Shown here: piece by piece, positions 1-8,457 of the stretch
Position numbering within the stretch: position 1 is the first letter of the stretch
How the letters are laid out: each line of letters opens with the position of its first letter
Assembly (NCBI RefSeq): GCF_004028635.1
Contig: NZ_RQJW01000003.1
Coordinates: 558,001-622,000 of the forward strand
Length of the DNA stretch: 64,000 bases
Origin: Streptomyces cyaneus
Lineage (GTDB): Bacteria; Actinomycetota; Actinomycetes; Streptomycetales; Streptomycetaceae
Direction: 5' to 3'
Program-made: the position numbers and the translations under genes
Notes under the pieces: model-generated
Told to the model about the DNA's origin: nothing
Seen by the model: the letters and a program-made list of their open reading frames with translations, nothing else
Database searches by the model: none

Positions 1-1
1 C

Positions 2-208
2 GAGTCTCCGCCCCCGGCGGGCGCGTACGGGGCGCACCGGTTCGCCGAACGTCTGGCCGCCGCCGACTCCCCCGCGATCCGGCCGGCCGCCCGGACGGAC
101 GCCGACACCGACACAAGCACCGGCACCGCCGACGCAGGCGCAGGCGCAGGTCAGGTGCCTCCTGAAGAGGGCAGTCCGGCCCTGGCGGAGGCGGGCGCGG
201 GGGCCTGA
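2..208 (+). CDS. C-terminal tail of an unidentified protein (5' end outside window)
   Basis: An open frame enters the window and stops with TGA at 206-208. It encodes about 68 residues: a short ordered-looking stretch (FAERLAAADSPAIRP) followed by a low-complexity tail rich in Asp, Thr, Gly and Ala. Such disordered tails are common on actinobacterial secretion-machinery and cell-surface proteins. It lies 133 bp upstream of two WXG100 genes on the same strand, so it may belong to the same ESX-type cluster. Nothing visible identifies the family. Confidence 0.5.
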   Translation, partial: ESPPPAGAYGAHRFAERLAAADSPAIRPAARTDADTDTSTGTADAGAGAGQVPPEEGSPALAEAGAGA

Positions 209-341
209 CGGGAGTCGTCGGGGCAACGATCGCTGGTGGACGGGGCAAGGGAGAGCGAATGCGGTTCCTTTGGCCCCCGCCATTCGAGAAGGTATGACCA
301 GGCGGTTCAGAAGGAACCCGCACCAAGAACTGGAGGCCTCG

Positions 342-677
342 ATGGCGGGCAATATGACACAGGTCGACCTTGCTGGACTTCAGAAGGCCATCAACGTCTT
401 CTCGAACGGCGTCGCCAACTTCGACGGCCAGTACAAGGCGATGGCCACGACGGTCGGCAACATTCAGTCCGTGTGGACCGGCCAGGCGTTCATGGCATTC
501 GACCGGGCGCTGCAGAACTGGCTCGTCGACTTCAACAAGGTGATCACGGTGCTCAACGGCATGGAGAACGCCCTGAGCCAGAACACCAGCATCCTGACGC
601 AGACGAACGAGGAGACCATCCAGAAGGCCCAGCAGGCCGCCGCCGGGATCACCACCCCGACGCTCCCCGGATTCTAG
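342..677 (+). CDS. WXG100-family ESX secretion protein (EsxB/EsxA-like)
   Basis: This 111-residue protein has the size and helix-turn-helix pattern of WXG100 proteins, which are secreted as heterodimers by type VII (ESX) systems. The turn carries the W-x-G signature (VWTG) between two amphipathic helices. A Thr/Pro-rich tail ends in TLPGF. The frame is open further upstream, but I chose ATG 342 because GGAGG sits just before it and the conserved part starts there; the upstream residues (MAPAIREGMTRRFRR) do not look like this family. A second WXG100 gene follows 67 bp downstream, the usual paired arrangement. Which of the two is the A or B partner cannot be told from sequence alone. Confidence 0.9.
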   Translation: MAGNMTQVDLAGLQKAINVFSNGVANFDGQYKAMATTVGNIQSVWTGQAFMAFDRALQNWLVDFNKVITVLNGMENALSQNTSILTQTNEETIQKAQQAAAGITTPTLPGF

Positions 678-744
678 TAAGTCCCCTTTCAGTCAGCTCT
701 CACAGCCAGCTTTCACAGCCGGTTTTCACAGCCAGGAGAAGAAC

Positions 745-1035
745 ATGGCAGATTACAGTCTTCAGTTTGACGGCCTCGAGTCCGCGGTCACGGAAATGAG
801 CCGGATTTCCAAGCAGATCAACGACTTCCTGGAGGAACTGCAGAGCGGCACGATGCAGGCCATCACTGAGTGGGAGAGCGGCGCGCGCGACCTGTTCGAC
901 AGCCAGCGCAGCGTCTGGGCCACGGCCGCCAACGACATGACCGTGCAGGCCGCCAACGCCCAGAACTCGCTGACCCAGATCATCGGCCAGTACGCCGATG
1001 GCGAGAGGTCCGGCGTCAACATCTGGAACCGCTGA
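745..1035 (+). CDS. WXG100-family ESX secretion protein, second partner
   Basis: This 96-residue helical-hairpin protein has a W-x-G turn (EWESG) near residue 44 and heptad-like helices on both sides, as in EsxA/ESAT-6 family proteins. AGGAGA precedes the ATG. Its stop overlaps the ATG of the next gene by one base (TGATG at 1033-1037), so translation of the two is probably coupled. Together with the upstream WXG100 protein it most likely forms the secreted heterodimer that accompanies larger ESX substrates. No C-terminal YxxxD/E secretion motif is obvious in the last residues; in such pairs the partner can carry the signal. Confidence 0.9.
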   Translation: MADYSLQFDGLESAVTEMSRISKQINDFLEELQSGTMQAITEWESGARDLFDSQRSVWATAANDMTVQAANAQNSLTQIIGQYADGERSGVNIWNR

Positions 1036-1568
1036 TGCCGGATACACATTCGCTGAACTGGGAACCCAGGGAGAAGAAGCCGCCGCCCCCTCCTCCCAAG
1101 GAGTGGGACCCGACGACGTTCCACGCGCCGCACACACGGTCCGGACCTGAGACGCACGACCCCACGCCGCCGCCGGTTCCGGGTGGTTCGGGCAACGGGC
1201 GCAGGACCTCGGTCGACACGCCGTCCATGGAACTCTTCGCCGAGAACATGGACAAGCTCGCGGATCCGGTGAAGCAGGCGTACCAGAAGCTCATGGAGCT
1301 CCAGCGGGTCAATCCCGGAGCCTTCTACGACGCCTATATGCTCCGGCAGGTCTCCTGCGGCGCCAACGGCGACACGGGGCTCCAGAACACATACCTCAAG
1401 ATTCTCCACGATCTCGGTCAGGGTCTGGCAGACATCAGCACCGGCATGCGCCAGCTGAGTGCGAAGTACAAGACCACCGAAGAAGAGGCCAAGATGACGG
1501 CCGAGGATCTGAACAAGGCGATGCAGTCCGCTCAGAGCGATTTCACCAAGCTCGGTACCGGCGGATGA
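1035..1568 (+). CDS. ESX-associated helical protein with proline-rich N terminus
   Basis: This 177-residue protein starts at the ATG overlapping the stop of the WXG100 gene; the frame is open further upstream, inside the previous gene, and that part was discarded. Residues 1-58 are proline-rich and disordered (KKPPPPPPKEWDP). Residues 60-177 are helical, with one cysteine (RQVSCGANG), and end in a segment (LGQGLADISTGMRQLSAKYK then TTEEEAKMTAE) that resembles the Y-x-x-TEE helix of EspC/PE-like secretion partners. I do not recognise a named family. The operon position and helix pattern suggest an ESX substrate or chaperone-like partner. Confidence 0.75.
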   Translation: MPDTHSLNWEPREKKPPPPPPKEWDPTTFHAPHTRSGPETHDPTPPPVPGGSGNGRRTSVDTPSMELFAENMDKLADPVKQAYQKLMELQRVNPGAFYDAYMLRQVSCGANGDTGLQNTYLKILHDLGQGLADISTGMRQLSAKYKTTEEEAKMTAEDLNKAMQSAQSDFTKLGTGG

Positions 1569-1668
1569 GAACAAGCTATACGGCTGCCTGTGGCGGCGTC
1601 AGGTGTCCCTGGACCTGACGCCGCTTTAGGCGTTTGCCCATACAGGCACGAACGAGAGCGTCGATGTC

Positions 1669-4600
1669 ATGGCAACAAAGAAGGACTACAACTCCGGCAA
1701 CACCACGCAGGCGGACAACAAGGCCGGTATCTTCGGCAACAACTCCGTCATGGGGTCGCCGAACGACTACGACACCTGGGACTGGAAGCAGATCGAGGCC
1801 GTCATCGTCGGCGCTTCCAACCTGGCGTCCGGTCAGGAGCAGGACCGGGCGCACAGCGTGGCCACCCCGCAGAGCCTCTACGACGCCGGTAACGCGTTCC
1901 AGTTCGTGCAAGAAGTCCTGCAGATGGTGTCGGAGAACCTCGTCGCGCAGGCCAAAGCGCTGGCCGGCAACACGGACTCGCCGTGGCAGGGCACTGCGGC
2001 GGATTCCTTCATGACCATGATGGAGACCTTCTCCAAGCAGGTGGCCTCCAGTGCCAATGCGCTCTCCGGGGGGAGTATGAGCGCATCGGTCGCGCAGACT
2101 CTCGTCGACGCCGGTAACAACCTCGCGGTGGCCCAGGCGAACATCGTCACGATTGACCAGTGGTACGCGCAGCAGGCGCAGATCATCGGCATCAAGCCGA
2201 TGAAGAACGGGCTCATACCGGTCAGCAAGAGCCCGGAGATCGTCAAGATGATGACGGACGACATGCGCAAGGTGCTGCACACGCTCGCCGGGCAGTACTC
2301 CGCCGAGACGCGCACCCTGAATCAGGTCTCCACGACGAACATCACGTCTCCGCTGAGCGGTACCAACCCGAATCTCCCGAAGCCGCCGGGTACGGGCAAA
2401 CCGCCGCAGACCAAGACCGCGCCACCTCCGAGCACCGTCGGGGCGCGCACCCTCCCCACCGTCTCCACCACGCCCATCACCCTGGGACCCGGGCCGCAGA
2501 GAACGTCCACGCCCTCGCGCATCACGCTGCCGAACACGCCGCCCGTGACAACGCCGGTGAAGACTCCGGTCAGTTCGCCCGTGAACTCGCCGGTGCTTAC
2601 GCCCAGTCCGCAGGGGAACTTGCCTGCGAACTCACCGGTGAATGTGCCGGTGCCGACCCCTACGCCGATCACCTTGCCGACGAACGCGCCGGTCACGCCG
2701 ACCAAGTTCACTTCGGCACCGGTGACCGGCCCTGCGAATACACGGGTGAACTCCCCGACAAACGCGCCCGTGCCGACTCCCACGCGGATGACGTTGCCGA
2801 GCAACACGCCGATCAAGCCGACGAAGTTGGCTTCGGCACCGGTGAACTCACCACTGCCGTCGACCACACCGTCGACCACGCGGTCATCCACACCGGCCCC
2901 TACGCAGCTGAACCCCGGGAAACTGAATCCCGCGATGCACGCGGCCCTCAATCCGGGTTCTGTGCCCAACAGCACGTTGCCGACGGCGCCGAGCGCCAAG
3001 AGCCCGAACTCCACGGCGCCGCCGACTGTCGGTACTCCGTCGCGGATGCCGTCGAGTTTGCTGAACAGCGGCGGCAACGGGAGCACGCCACCCGACACGA
3101 GCACCATCAACCCCGTTTCTCTCGCCTCCAACCCTCCCGCCGGTGGCGGCGGTACCTCGCCGACGACGGGCCCAGTCAGCCCCGTCAGCCCTGTGCTGCC
3201 GTTGCGGACCAACTCGGCGAACCAGCGCAAGAGCGCTGCCGGTGGGGGTACGGCGCCCGAACTCGGCTCTCCGACGCCGATGCCGTCGGACTTGTTGAAC
3301 AGCAGGGGCAACGGGGCCACGCCGCCCAACACGTCAACGGTCGGCGCGGGTGGCGTGACCTTGCCGACCGGCGCCGGTGGCGGCCGCACGGGCATCAACC
3401 CCGTCTCCCTCTCGTCGAATCCGCCTACGAGCAAGACGGCGTTGCCGAACGGGTCTACTCCGAGTGTTCCTGTGTCGCGCGTGCCGTCCGACTTGTTGGG
3501 TCAGGGTGGCGCTGGTGGTGTGAAGTTGCCCGGCACCGGCTCTGGTACCGGCGCCGGTGGGGTGTCGCTGATGGGCACTCCCGGCGGCGCGGGCTCGGGC
3601 TCGGGTGTGCCGTCAGCTAAGGCGCCTGGCGGTGGCGCGGGAATGCCATTCATGCCGATGGCCCCCGGAGCCGGTGGCGCACCGAAGGACGATCAGCGGT
3701 CCGATGCCTCCGGGCTCGTGTCACGCAATGTCGAACCGTGGTCCGGACAGGGCGTTGAACCCCCGGGTACAGGTGAAATCTCGCCGACTACGGGTGCTGC
3801 CGCGGGCGGGGCTGGACTGGTGACGCCACTGCCCAGCGGGGCGTTGCCGAACGGATCGGTGCCAGGGCGCTCCGTGCCGAACGTGTCGTTGCCAAATGGC
3901 TCTGTGCCGAACGGGTCTGCCCCGACCGTCCCTGTTTCCCGTATGCCGTCTGACCTGCTGAACCAAGGTGGCGCCGGCGGCCTCAGGCTGCCCGGCACCG
4001 GCACCGGTGCCGGTGGGGTGTCGCTGATGGGCACTCCCGGCGCGGGCGCGGGCTCGGGCTCGGGTGGGCCGTCAGCTAAGGCGCCTGTCGGTGGTGCGGG
4101 GATGCCCTTCATGCCGATGGCACCTGGAGCCGGTGGCGCACCGAAGGACGAGCAACGCTCCGACGCCTCCGGACTCGTGTCACGCAACGTCGAACCGTGG
4201 TCCGGACAGGGCACCGAACCACCTGGCACAGGCGAAATCTCACCGACGACAGGTGCCGCCGCGGGCGGAGCCGGACTGGTGACACCACTGCCCAACGGAG
4301 CGCTGCCGAACGGCTCGGCCCCGTCAGGGTCGTTGCCGAGCCGGTCCGTCCCGACCGCTCCTGTGTCTCGCGTGCCGTCCGACTTGTTGGGTCAGGGTGG
4401 CGCTGGTGGTGTGAAGTTTCCCGGCACCGGTACCGGTGCCGGTGGGGTGTCGCTGATGGGCACTCCCGGCGCGGGCGCGGGCTCGGGTGTGCCGTCAGCT
4501 AAGGCGCCTGTCGGTGGCGCGGGAATGCCATTCATGCCGATGGCACCCGGAGCCGGCGGCGCACCGAAGGACGAGCAACGCTCCGACGCCTCCGGACTCG

Positions 4601-7257
4601 TGTCACGCAACGTCGAACCGTGGTCCGGACAGGGCACCGAACCACCTGGCACAGGCGAAATCTCACCGACGACAGGTGCCGCCGCGGGCGGAGCCGGACT
4701 GGTGACACCACTGCCCAACGGAGCGCTGCCGAACGGCTCGGCCCCGTCAGGGTCGTTGCCGAGCCGGTCCGTCCCGACCGCTCCTGTGTCTCGCGTGCCG
4801 TCCGACTTGTTGGGTCAGGGTGGCGCTGGTGGTGTGAAGTTTCCCGGCACCGGTACCGGTGCCGGTGGGGTGTCGCTGATGGGCACTCCCGGCGCGGGCG
4901 CGGGCTCGGGTGTGCCGTCAGCTAAGGCGCCTGTCGGTGGCGCGGGAATGCCATTCATGCCGATGGCACCCGGAGCCGGCGGCGCACCGAAGGACGAGCA
5001 ACGCTCCGACGCCTCCGGACTCGTATCACGCAACGTCGAGCCATGGAACGGGCAAGGCACCGAACCACCGGGCACAGGCGAAATCTCACCGACGACAGGT
5101 GCCGCCGCGGGCGGAGCCGGACTGGTGACACCACTTCCCAACGGGACGTTGCCGAACGGATCGGCGCCAGGGCGCTCCGTACCCAACGGGTCCGTGCCCA
5201 ACGCGTCGCTGCCGAACGGGTCCGCGCCCGGAGGCTCTGCCTCCCGTATGCCGTCTGATCTGCTGAACCGCGGTGCCGCCGGCGGTATCACGGTGCCCAG
5301 CGCCGGTACCGGTACCGGCGCCGGTGGCGTGTCGCTGGGCGAGGCCCCGACCCCCGGCTCGGTACCGGAGGGAGGCCATGCCGCTGGCGGTGCTGGTGCC
5401 GGGATGCCGTTCATGCCCATGGCACCCGGAGCCGGTGGAGCGCCGAGGGACGAGCAACAGTCCGACGCCTCCGGACTCGTATCACGCAACGTCGAACCAT
5501 GGTCCGGACAGGGCGTTGAACCCCCGGCCACGGGTGAAGTCTCACCGACGACGGGTGCCGTTGCTGGTGGTCCTGGACTCGTGACGCCCGGCACAGGTGC
5601 CGATGGGGCGATTGGGCAAGTGCCGGGTTCGGTGATGCCGTTGCCCAGGGGGGCGTTGCCGAACGGATCCGTGCCTGGTCGGTCCGTGCCGAACGGATCC
5701 GTCCCGCACGCATCGCTGCCCACGGGATCCACGCCGCACGTGTCGTTGCCGACGGGTTCCGCGCCGAGTGGCCCTGTGTCCCGTATGCCGTCCGAATCGC
5801 TGGACCACGGCACCGCCGGTGGAGTCCGGATTCCCAGCGTCGGCACCCCGACCCCCGGCTCGGTCCCCGGGGGAAGCCATGCCGCTGGCGGTGCTGGTGC
5901 CGGGATGCCGTTCATGCCGATGGCGCCCGGAGCCGGTGGAGCGCCGAGGGACGAGCAGCGGTCCGATGCCTCCGGGCTCGTGTCGGGCGATGTCGAGCCG
6001 TGGTCGGATGCGCATGGTGAGGTGCCCGGGGAGGGCGAGGTCGGGTCGGCCGCGGGGGCTTCCGCGGGTGGGCCTGGACTGGTGCATCAGGGCACGACGG
6101 GTACCACCGTGCCGGCCAACATCGGAAGCGGTGTGACGGGTGCCGATGTCCCCGCGCCGGCCGAGGCCCGGGACCACCGCGACCACGACGCAGTGCCCGT
6201 TCCCGCTCCGTTTCCGGTCCCCGTCCCGCAGCCGGGGTCGGTCCAGCCGGTTCCGCCGGCGACCCGCGGAAGCGGTGCGGGCGAGGTAGCTCCGGTGCGG
6301 CCGGGGGCCGTGCCGACCGCGTCCCGGGTGGGCGTCGGCGGGGTCTCGGTGCCCCCCGAGGGCTCTGCGGCTGCCGCCGAGGAGGCCGCTCTCGGCGAGG
6401 CGGCTGCGGCCGAGGGAGCGGCCGCGCGGGAAGGCGGCATGATGCCGCCGTACGGGATGCCCGGGGGCGCCGCGCCGAGGGGCAGTGACGAGCGTTCGGA
6501 CTCTTCGGGGCTGCTGCTGAACACGGAGAACGGCTGGGCCGATCCCGAGGTCGGGGACCTGCCGGGCGAGACGCAGGGGACCCCGGCCGGCGGGGCGACT
6601 CTCTCCGGCGCGGATTCCGCGGCGGCGGACGAACTCGACGAAGGCCGTGTCGCCGTGGTCCCCAGCGCGGAGGCCGCGGAGGACACCAGCGCGTGGGGGG
6701 CCGGCGACCCCGCGATGCTGTGGGCGCTCGGGGGGCGCCGTGCGGAGGACGAGGAGGAGGAAGAGCTCCAGCCCAAGTACGTCCTCGGCGACGACGACGG
6801 GTGGAGCGACGAGGACGGCGCGGTGTCCGAGGCCGGAGTCGGCGGCGACGAGGCCGAGAGCCCACAGGAGGAGGACGGCGCTGCCGCCGTGCCGGAGGAG
6901 CCGGGGTGGAGCGACGAGGACGGCACGGTCTTCGCCGCCGGGCTCGGCTTCCCTCAGCCCTCCGCTTCCTCGGACGACACCTCCGCCGAGCCGGTCACCG
7001 GCCCGGGCCTGGCCACCTGGCGGCCCGACCGGTCCCAGGCCGCGGCCGCCGAGGAGCTGCCGCCGCCGGTCACCGGGTACGCCGGGATGCTGCTCAGCAC
7101 CGCGGAAGTGCCTGATGACGAGGATGAGGACGAGGAGGACGAGGGCCCGGAGGAGGACGGTGACGAGGCGAAGAGCGGCCGCGGCATCGCCGACCTGCTG
7201 AGGCAGGGCGCCGACTCCTGGGGGGCTGTGCCCCAGCGGGCCGACGAGATCGGCTGA
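1669..7257 (+). CDS. Giant PPE/WXG-like ESX substrate, Pro/Gly-rich, with tandem repeats
   Basis: 1,862 residues. Residues 1-230 are a helical WXG/PPE-like domain with a W-x-G turn (PWQGTAADSF) and several long helices, the part expected to pair with an ESX partner. Residues 230-620 are a low-complexity Pro/Thr/Ser/Asn linker. Residues 620-1,630 hold seven copies of a unit centred on GMPFMPMAPGAGG followed by an acidic or basic R-S-D-A-S-G-L segment and a Trp. MPFMPM starts at about residues 659, 812, 953, 1094, 1246 and 1413; a divergent seventh copy (MMPPYGMPGG, then DERSDSSGLLL) starts near 1591. The last 230 residues are strongly acidic and contain GWSDEDG twice. I recall related ESX proteins of actinomycetes having this motif once, at the C terminus. 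The ribosome site is weak (GAGAG). Function is unknown; a cell-wall or secreted scaffold is inferred. Confidence 0.85.
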   Translation: MATKKDYNSGNTTQADNKAGIFGNNSVMGSPNDYDTWDWKQIEAVIVGASNLASGQEQDRAHSVATPQSLYDAGNAFQFVQEVLQMVSENLVAQAKALAGNTDSPWQGTAADSFMTMMETFSKQVASSANALSGGSMSASVAQTLVDAGNNLAVAQANIVTIDQWYAQQAQIIGIKPMKNGLIPVSKSPEIVKMMTDDMRKVLHTLAGQYSAETRTLNQVSTTNITSPLSGTNPNLPKPPGTGKPPQTKTAPPPSTVGARTLPTVSTTPITLGPGPQRTSTPSRITLPNTPPVTTPVKTPVSSPVNSPVLTPSPQGNLPANSPVNVPVPTPTPITLPTNAPVTPTKFTSAPVTGPANTRVNSPTNAPVPTPTRMTLPSNTPIKPTKLASAPVNSPLPSTTPSTTRSSTPAPTQLNPGKLNPAMHAALNPGSVPNSTLPTAPSAKSPNSTAPPTVGTPSRMPSSLLNSGGNGSTPPDTSTINPVSLASNPPAGGGGTSPTTGPVSPVSPVLPLRTNSANQRKSAAGGGTAPELGSPTPMPSDLLNSRGNGATPPNTSTVGAGGVTLPTGAGGGRTGINPVSLSSNPPTSKTALPNGSTPSVPVSRVPSDLLGQGGAGGVKLPGTGSGTGAGGVSLMGTPGGAGSGSGVPSAKAPGGGAGMPFMPMAPGAGGAPKDDQRSDASGLVSRNVEPWSGQGVEPPGTGEISPTTGAAAGGAGLVTPLPSGALPNGSVPGRSVPNVSLPNGSVPNGSAPTVPVSRMPSDLLNQGGAGGLRLPGTGTGAGGVSLMGTPGAGAGSGSGGPSAKAPVGGAGMPFMPMAPGAGGAPKDEQRSDASGLVSRNVEPWSGQGTEPPGTGEISPTTGAAAGGAGLVTPLPNGALPNGSAPSGSLPSRSVPTAPVSRVPSDLLGQGGAGGVKFPGTGTGAGGVSLMGTPGAGAGSGVPSAKAPVGGAGMPFMPMAPGAGGAPKDEQRSDASGLVSRNVEPWSGQGTEPPGTGEISPTTGAAAGGAGLVTPLPNGALPNGSAPSGSLPSRSVPTAPVSRVPSDLLGQGGAGGVKFPGTGTGAGGVSLMGTPGAGAGSGVPSAKAPVGGAGMPFMPMAPGAGGAPKDEQRSDASGLVSRNVEPWNGQGTEPPGTGEISPTTGAAAGGAGLVTPLPNGTLPNGSAPGRSVPNGSVPNASLPNGSAPGGSASRMPSDLLNRGAAGGITVPSAGTGTGAGGVSLGEAPTPGSVPEGGHAAGGAGAGMPFMPMAPGAGGAPRDEQQSDASGLVSRNVEPWSGQGVEPPATGEVSPTTGAVAGGPGLVTPGTGADGAIGQVPGSVMPLPRGALPNGSVPGRSVPNGSVPHASLPTGSTPHVSLPTGSAPSGPVSRMPSESLDHGTAGGVRIPSVGTPTPGSVPGGSHAAGGAGAGMPFMPMAPGAGGAPRDEQRSDASGLVSGDVEPWSDAHGEVPGEGEVGSAAGASAGGPGLVHQGTTGTTVPANIGSGVTGADVPAPAEARDHRDHDAVPVPAPFPVPVPQPGSVQPVPPATRGSGAGEVAPVRPGAVPTASRVGVGGVSVPPEGSAAAAEEAALGEAAAAEGAAAREGGMMPPYGMPGGAAPRGSDERSDSSGLLLNTENGWADPEVGDLPGETQGTPAGGATLSGADSAAADELDEGRVAVVPSAEAAEDTSAWGAGDPAMLWALGGRRAEDEEEEELQPKYVLGDDDGWSDEDGAVSEAGVGGDEAESPQEEDGAAAVPEEPGWSDEDGTVFAAGLGFPQPSASSDDTSAEPVTGPGLATWRPDRSQAAAAEELPPPVTGYAGMLLSTAEVPDDEDEDEEDEGPEEDGDEAKSGRGIADLLRQGADSWGAVPQRADEIG
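4141..5140 (+). repeat. 423-bp near-perfect tandem repeat inside the PPE-like gene
   Basis: Bases 4141-4563 and 4564-4986 are almost identical copies of a 423-bp unit (141 codons), followed by a partial third copy with scattered substitutions to about 5140. Example: GACTTGTTGGGTCAGGGTGG occurs at 4381 and again at 4804. The period is a multiple of three, so copy number can change without breaking the frame. Older, diverged copies of the unit lie on both sides (about 3480-4140 and 5140-6100). Confidence 0.9.
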
Positions 7258-7431
7258 CCGGCCGGCACCGCGGACGGCGCGGCGGACGTGCTGGGATTTT
7301 CCGGCGTGTCCGCCGTACCGGGTCGTTGGGGCAGAGGTCGGTGTCCTTCGGGTCATGACCTGCCGCATCAGGCTTACGGAGTCCCTGGCGGCATGTTTGC
7401 TGTCCCTGACGACTCGGCGTGACCGGGGCGC

Positions 7432-7443
7432 GGAAGCGCTTCC
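7432..7443. promoter_or_regulatory. Perfect 12-bp palindrome upstream of the YbaB-like gene
   Basis: GGAAGCGCTTCC lies 41 bp upstream of ATG 7485, within a 227-bp gap that otherwise shows no feature. It could be an operator, but I cannot assign a regulator, and 12-bp palindromes do occur by chance in this GC-rich DNA. Confidence 0.3.
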
Positions 7444-7484
7444 CCGCTGGGCGGGGGCGTCACAGCGGGTGGGAGAGGAGCACC

Positions 7485-7943
7485 ATGTCGAGTCCGTACG
7501 ACCAGCACATAGAAGAGCTGCTGGGCGCGTATCGCAGGGAGCGGGCCCAGGTCGGCGAACTGCAGCGCAGGATGCGTGAGGTCAAGGCGAGCGCGACGGC
7601 CCCCCGGCAGGCTCTGAAGGTCACCGTGAACTCGCAGGGCGAGGTCACCGAGATCGAGTTCCCCACCGGCGCCTACAAGCGCATGGCCCCCGTGGAGCTC
7701 TCCCAGATGCTCCTCACGACCATCCAGAAGGCCCGGGCGACGGCCATGGCGGACGTCGCCGAGGTCCTCTCCGGTCACCTTCCCGCGGGGATGTCCGCCG
7801 CCGACCTGCTCCAGGGCAAGGCCGATCTGGGCGGACTGCTGCCGGAGACGCCGCCCATGGCGGACGAGGTCCAGGAGTACATCGCCAGCGGCCGTCCCGG
7901 CCGAGGGTCCGGCCCCCGTATCGCGCGGCCTCCGGTCGCCTGA
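7485..7943 (+). CDS. YbaB/EbfC-family nucleoid-associated-like protein (EspL family relative)
   Basis: This 152-residue protein has the YbaB/EbfC layout: an N-terminal helix rich in Arg/Glu (residues 5-32), a three-strand sheet (ALKVTVNSQGEVTEIEFP), then the long helix LSQMLLTTIQKARATAMADV that builds the tweezer-like dimer. Bacterial YbaB proteins bind DNA. In mycobacterial ESX-1 loci the family member is EspL, needed for stability of other Esp proteins (established). Here the gene sits between two WXG-type genes, which fits an EspL-like role better than the housekeeping YbaB next to recR; that is inference. GTGGGAGAGGAG precedes ATG 7485, and the frame upstream of it is non-conserved. A Gly/Arg/Pro-rich tail follows residue 130. 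Confidence 0.8.
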   Translation: MSSPYDQHIEELLGAYRRERAQVGELQRRMREVKASATAPRQALKVTVNSQGEVTEIEFPTGAYKRMAPVELSQMLLTTIQKARATAMADVAEVLSGHLPAGMSAADLLQGKADLGGLLPETPPMADEVQEYIASGRPGRGSGPRIARPPVA

Positions 7944-7945
7944 CG

Positions 7946-7991
7946 AAACCCCGGAGCCCACAATCCCGGACGTCCCGGAGTCCGGGGTTTT
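7946..7991 (+). terminator. Hairpin between the YbaB-like gene and the next WXG-like gene
   Basis: AAACCCCGGA (7946-7955) is matched by its exact reverse complement TCCGGGGTTT (7981-7990) across a 25-nt loop, and TTCTCC follows. The position just after the stop suggests an attenuating terminator or an mRNA-end structure inside the cluster. Confidence 0.5.
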
Positions 7992-8024
7992 CTCCCCCCG
8001 AGCTGATGTGAGAAGGAGGTCGCG

Positions 8025-8423
8025 GTGTCTTCCAATTACTTCGCGGTGGACCCTGACGCGCTGGCGAAGAACGCTCCCAACGTGCGGGCCTATTCGGACC
8101 AGATGAGGCAGCTCGTCACCCGGCTCGAGTCTCGCCTCAACGAGCTCGGCGACTGCTGGGGCGACGACTCCATGGGAAAGGCTTTCGCGGAGCAGTACCT
8201 CACTCCTCGGAAAGAGATGGTCGACGGGCTCAAGGGGCTCGTCGAGGTGCTGGACAGCACGGCTGACGGACTGGAGACCATGGCGAAGGGCTTCAACGCG
8301 ACCGAGGACCAGAACACGAAGACCGCCCGCAGTTTCGAACGCGGTACCACCGACACCCACACGCCTTCCGTCCCGGACACTCACACGTCCGGTGGTTCGC
8401 ACCGCGGTTCCACGCGCGGCTGA
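8025..8423 (+). CDS. WXG100-like ESX protein preceding the giant gene
   Basis: This 132-residue protein starts at GTG 8025 with a strong AAGGAGG ten bases upstream. Residues 1-105 form two amphipathic helices around a CWGDDSMG turn, a WXG100 variant in which Gly is replaced by Asp. Residues 106-132 are a Thr/His/Ser-rich disordered tail. The stop lies 34 bp before the start of the 10,718-residue protein, so this is the natural candidate for its dedicated pairing or targeting partner (inference from gene order, as with other LXG/WXG toxin operons). A named family such as EspC cannot be confirmed by eye. Confidence 0.8.
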   Translation: MSSNYFAVDPDALAKNAPNVRAYSDQMRQLVTRLESRLNELGDCWGDDSMGKAFAEQYLTPRKEMVDGLKGLVEVLDSTADGLETMAKGFNATEDQNTKTARSFERGTTDTHTPSVPDTHTSGGSHRGSTRG

Positions 8424-8457
8424 CGTGTTGTTTCCGGTGGGAGAGGCCTCGTAGCTC

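Noticed and set aside
263..318. 8-bp inverted repeat (GGTTCCTT/AAGGAACC) upstream of the first WXG100 gene
   Set aside because: The arms are short and separated by 40 bases, with no promoter-like context; chance is likely.
3480..6100. CRISPR-like or PE_PGRS array in the repeated region
   Set aside because: The repeats are long, coding, in frame and without spacers, and the Gly-Gly-X pattern of PE_PGRS proteins is absent.
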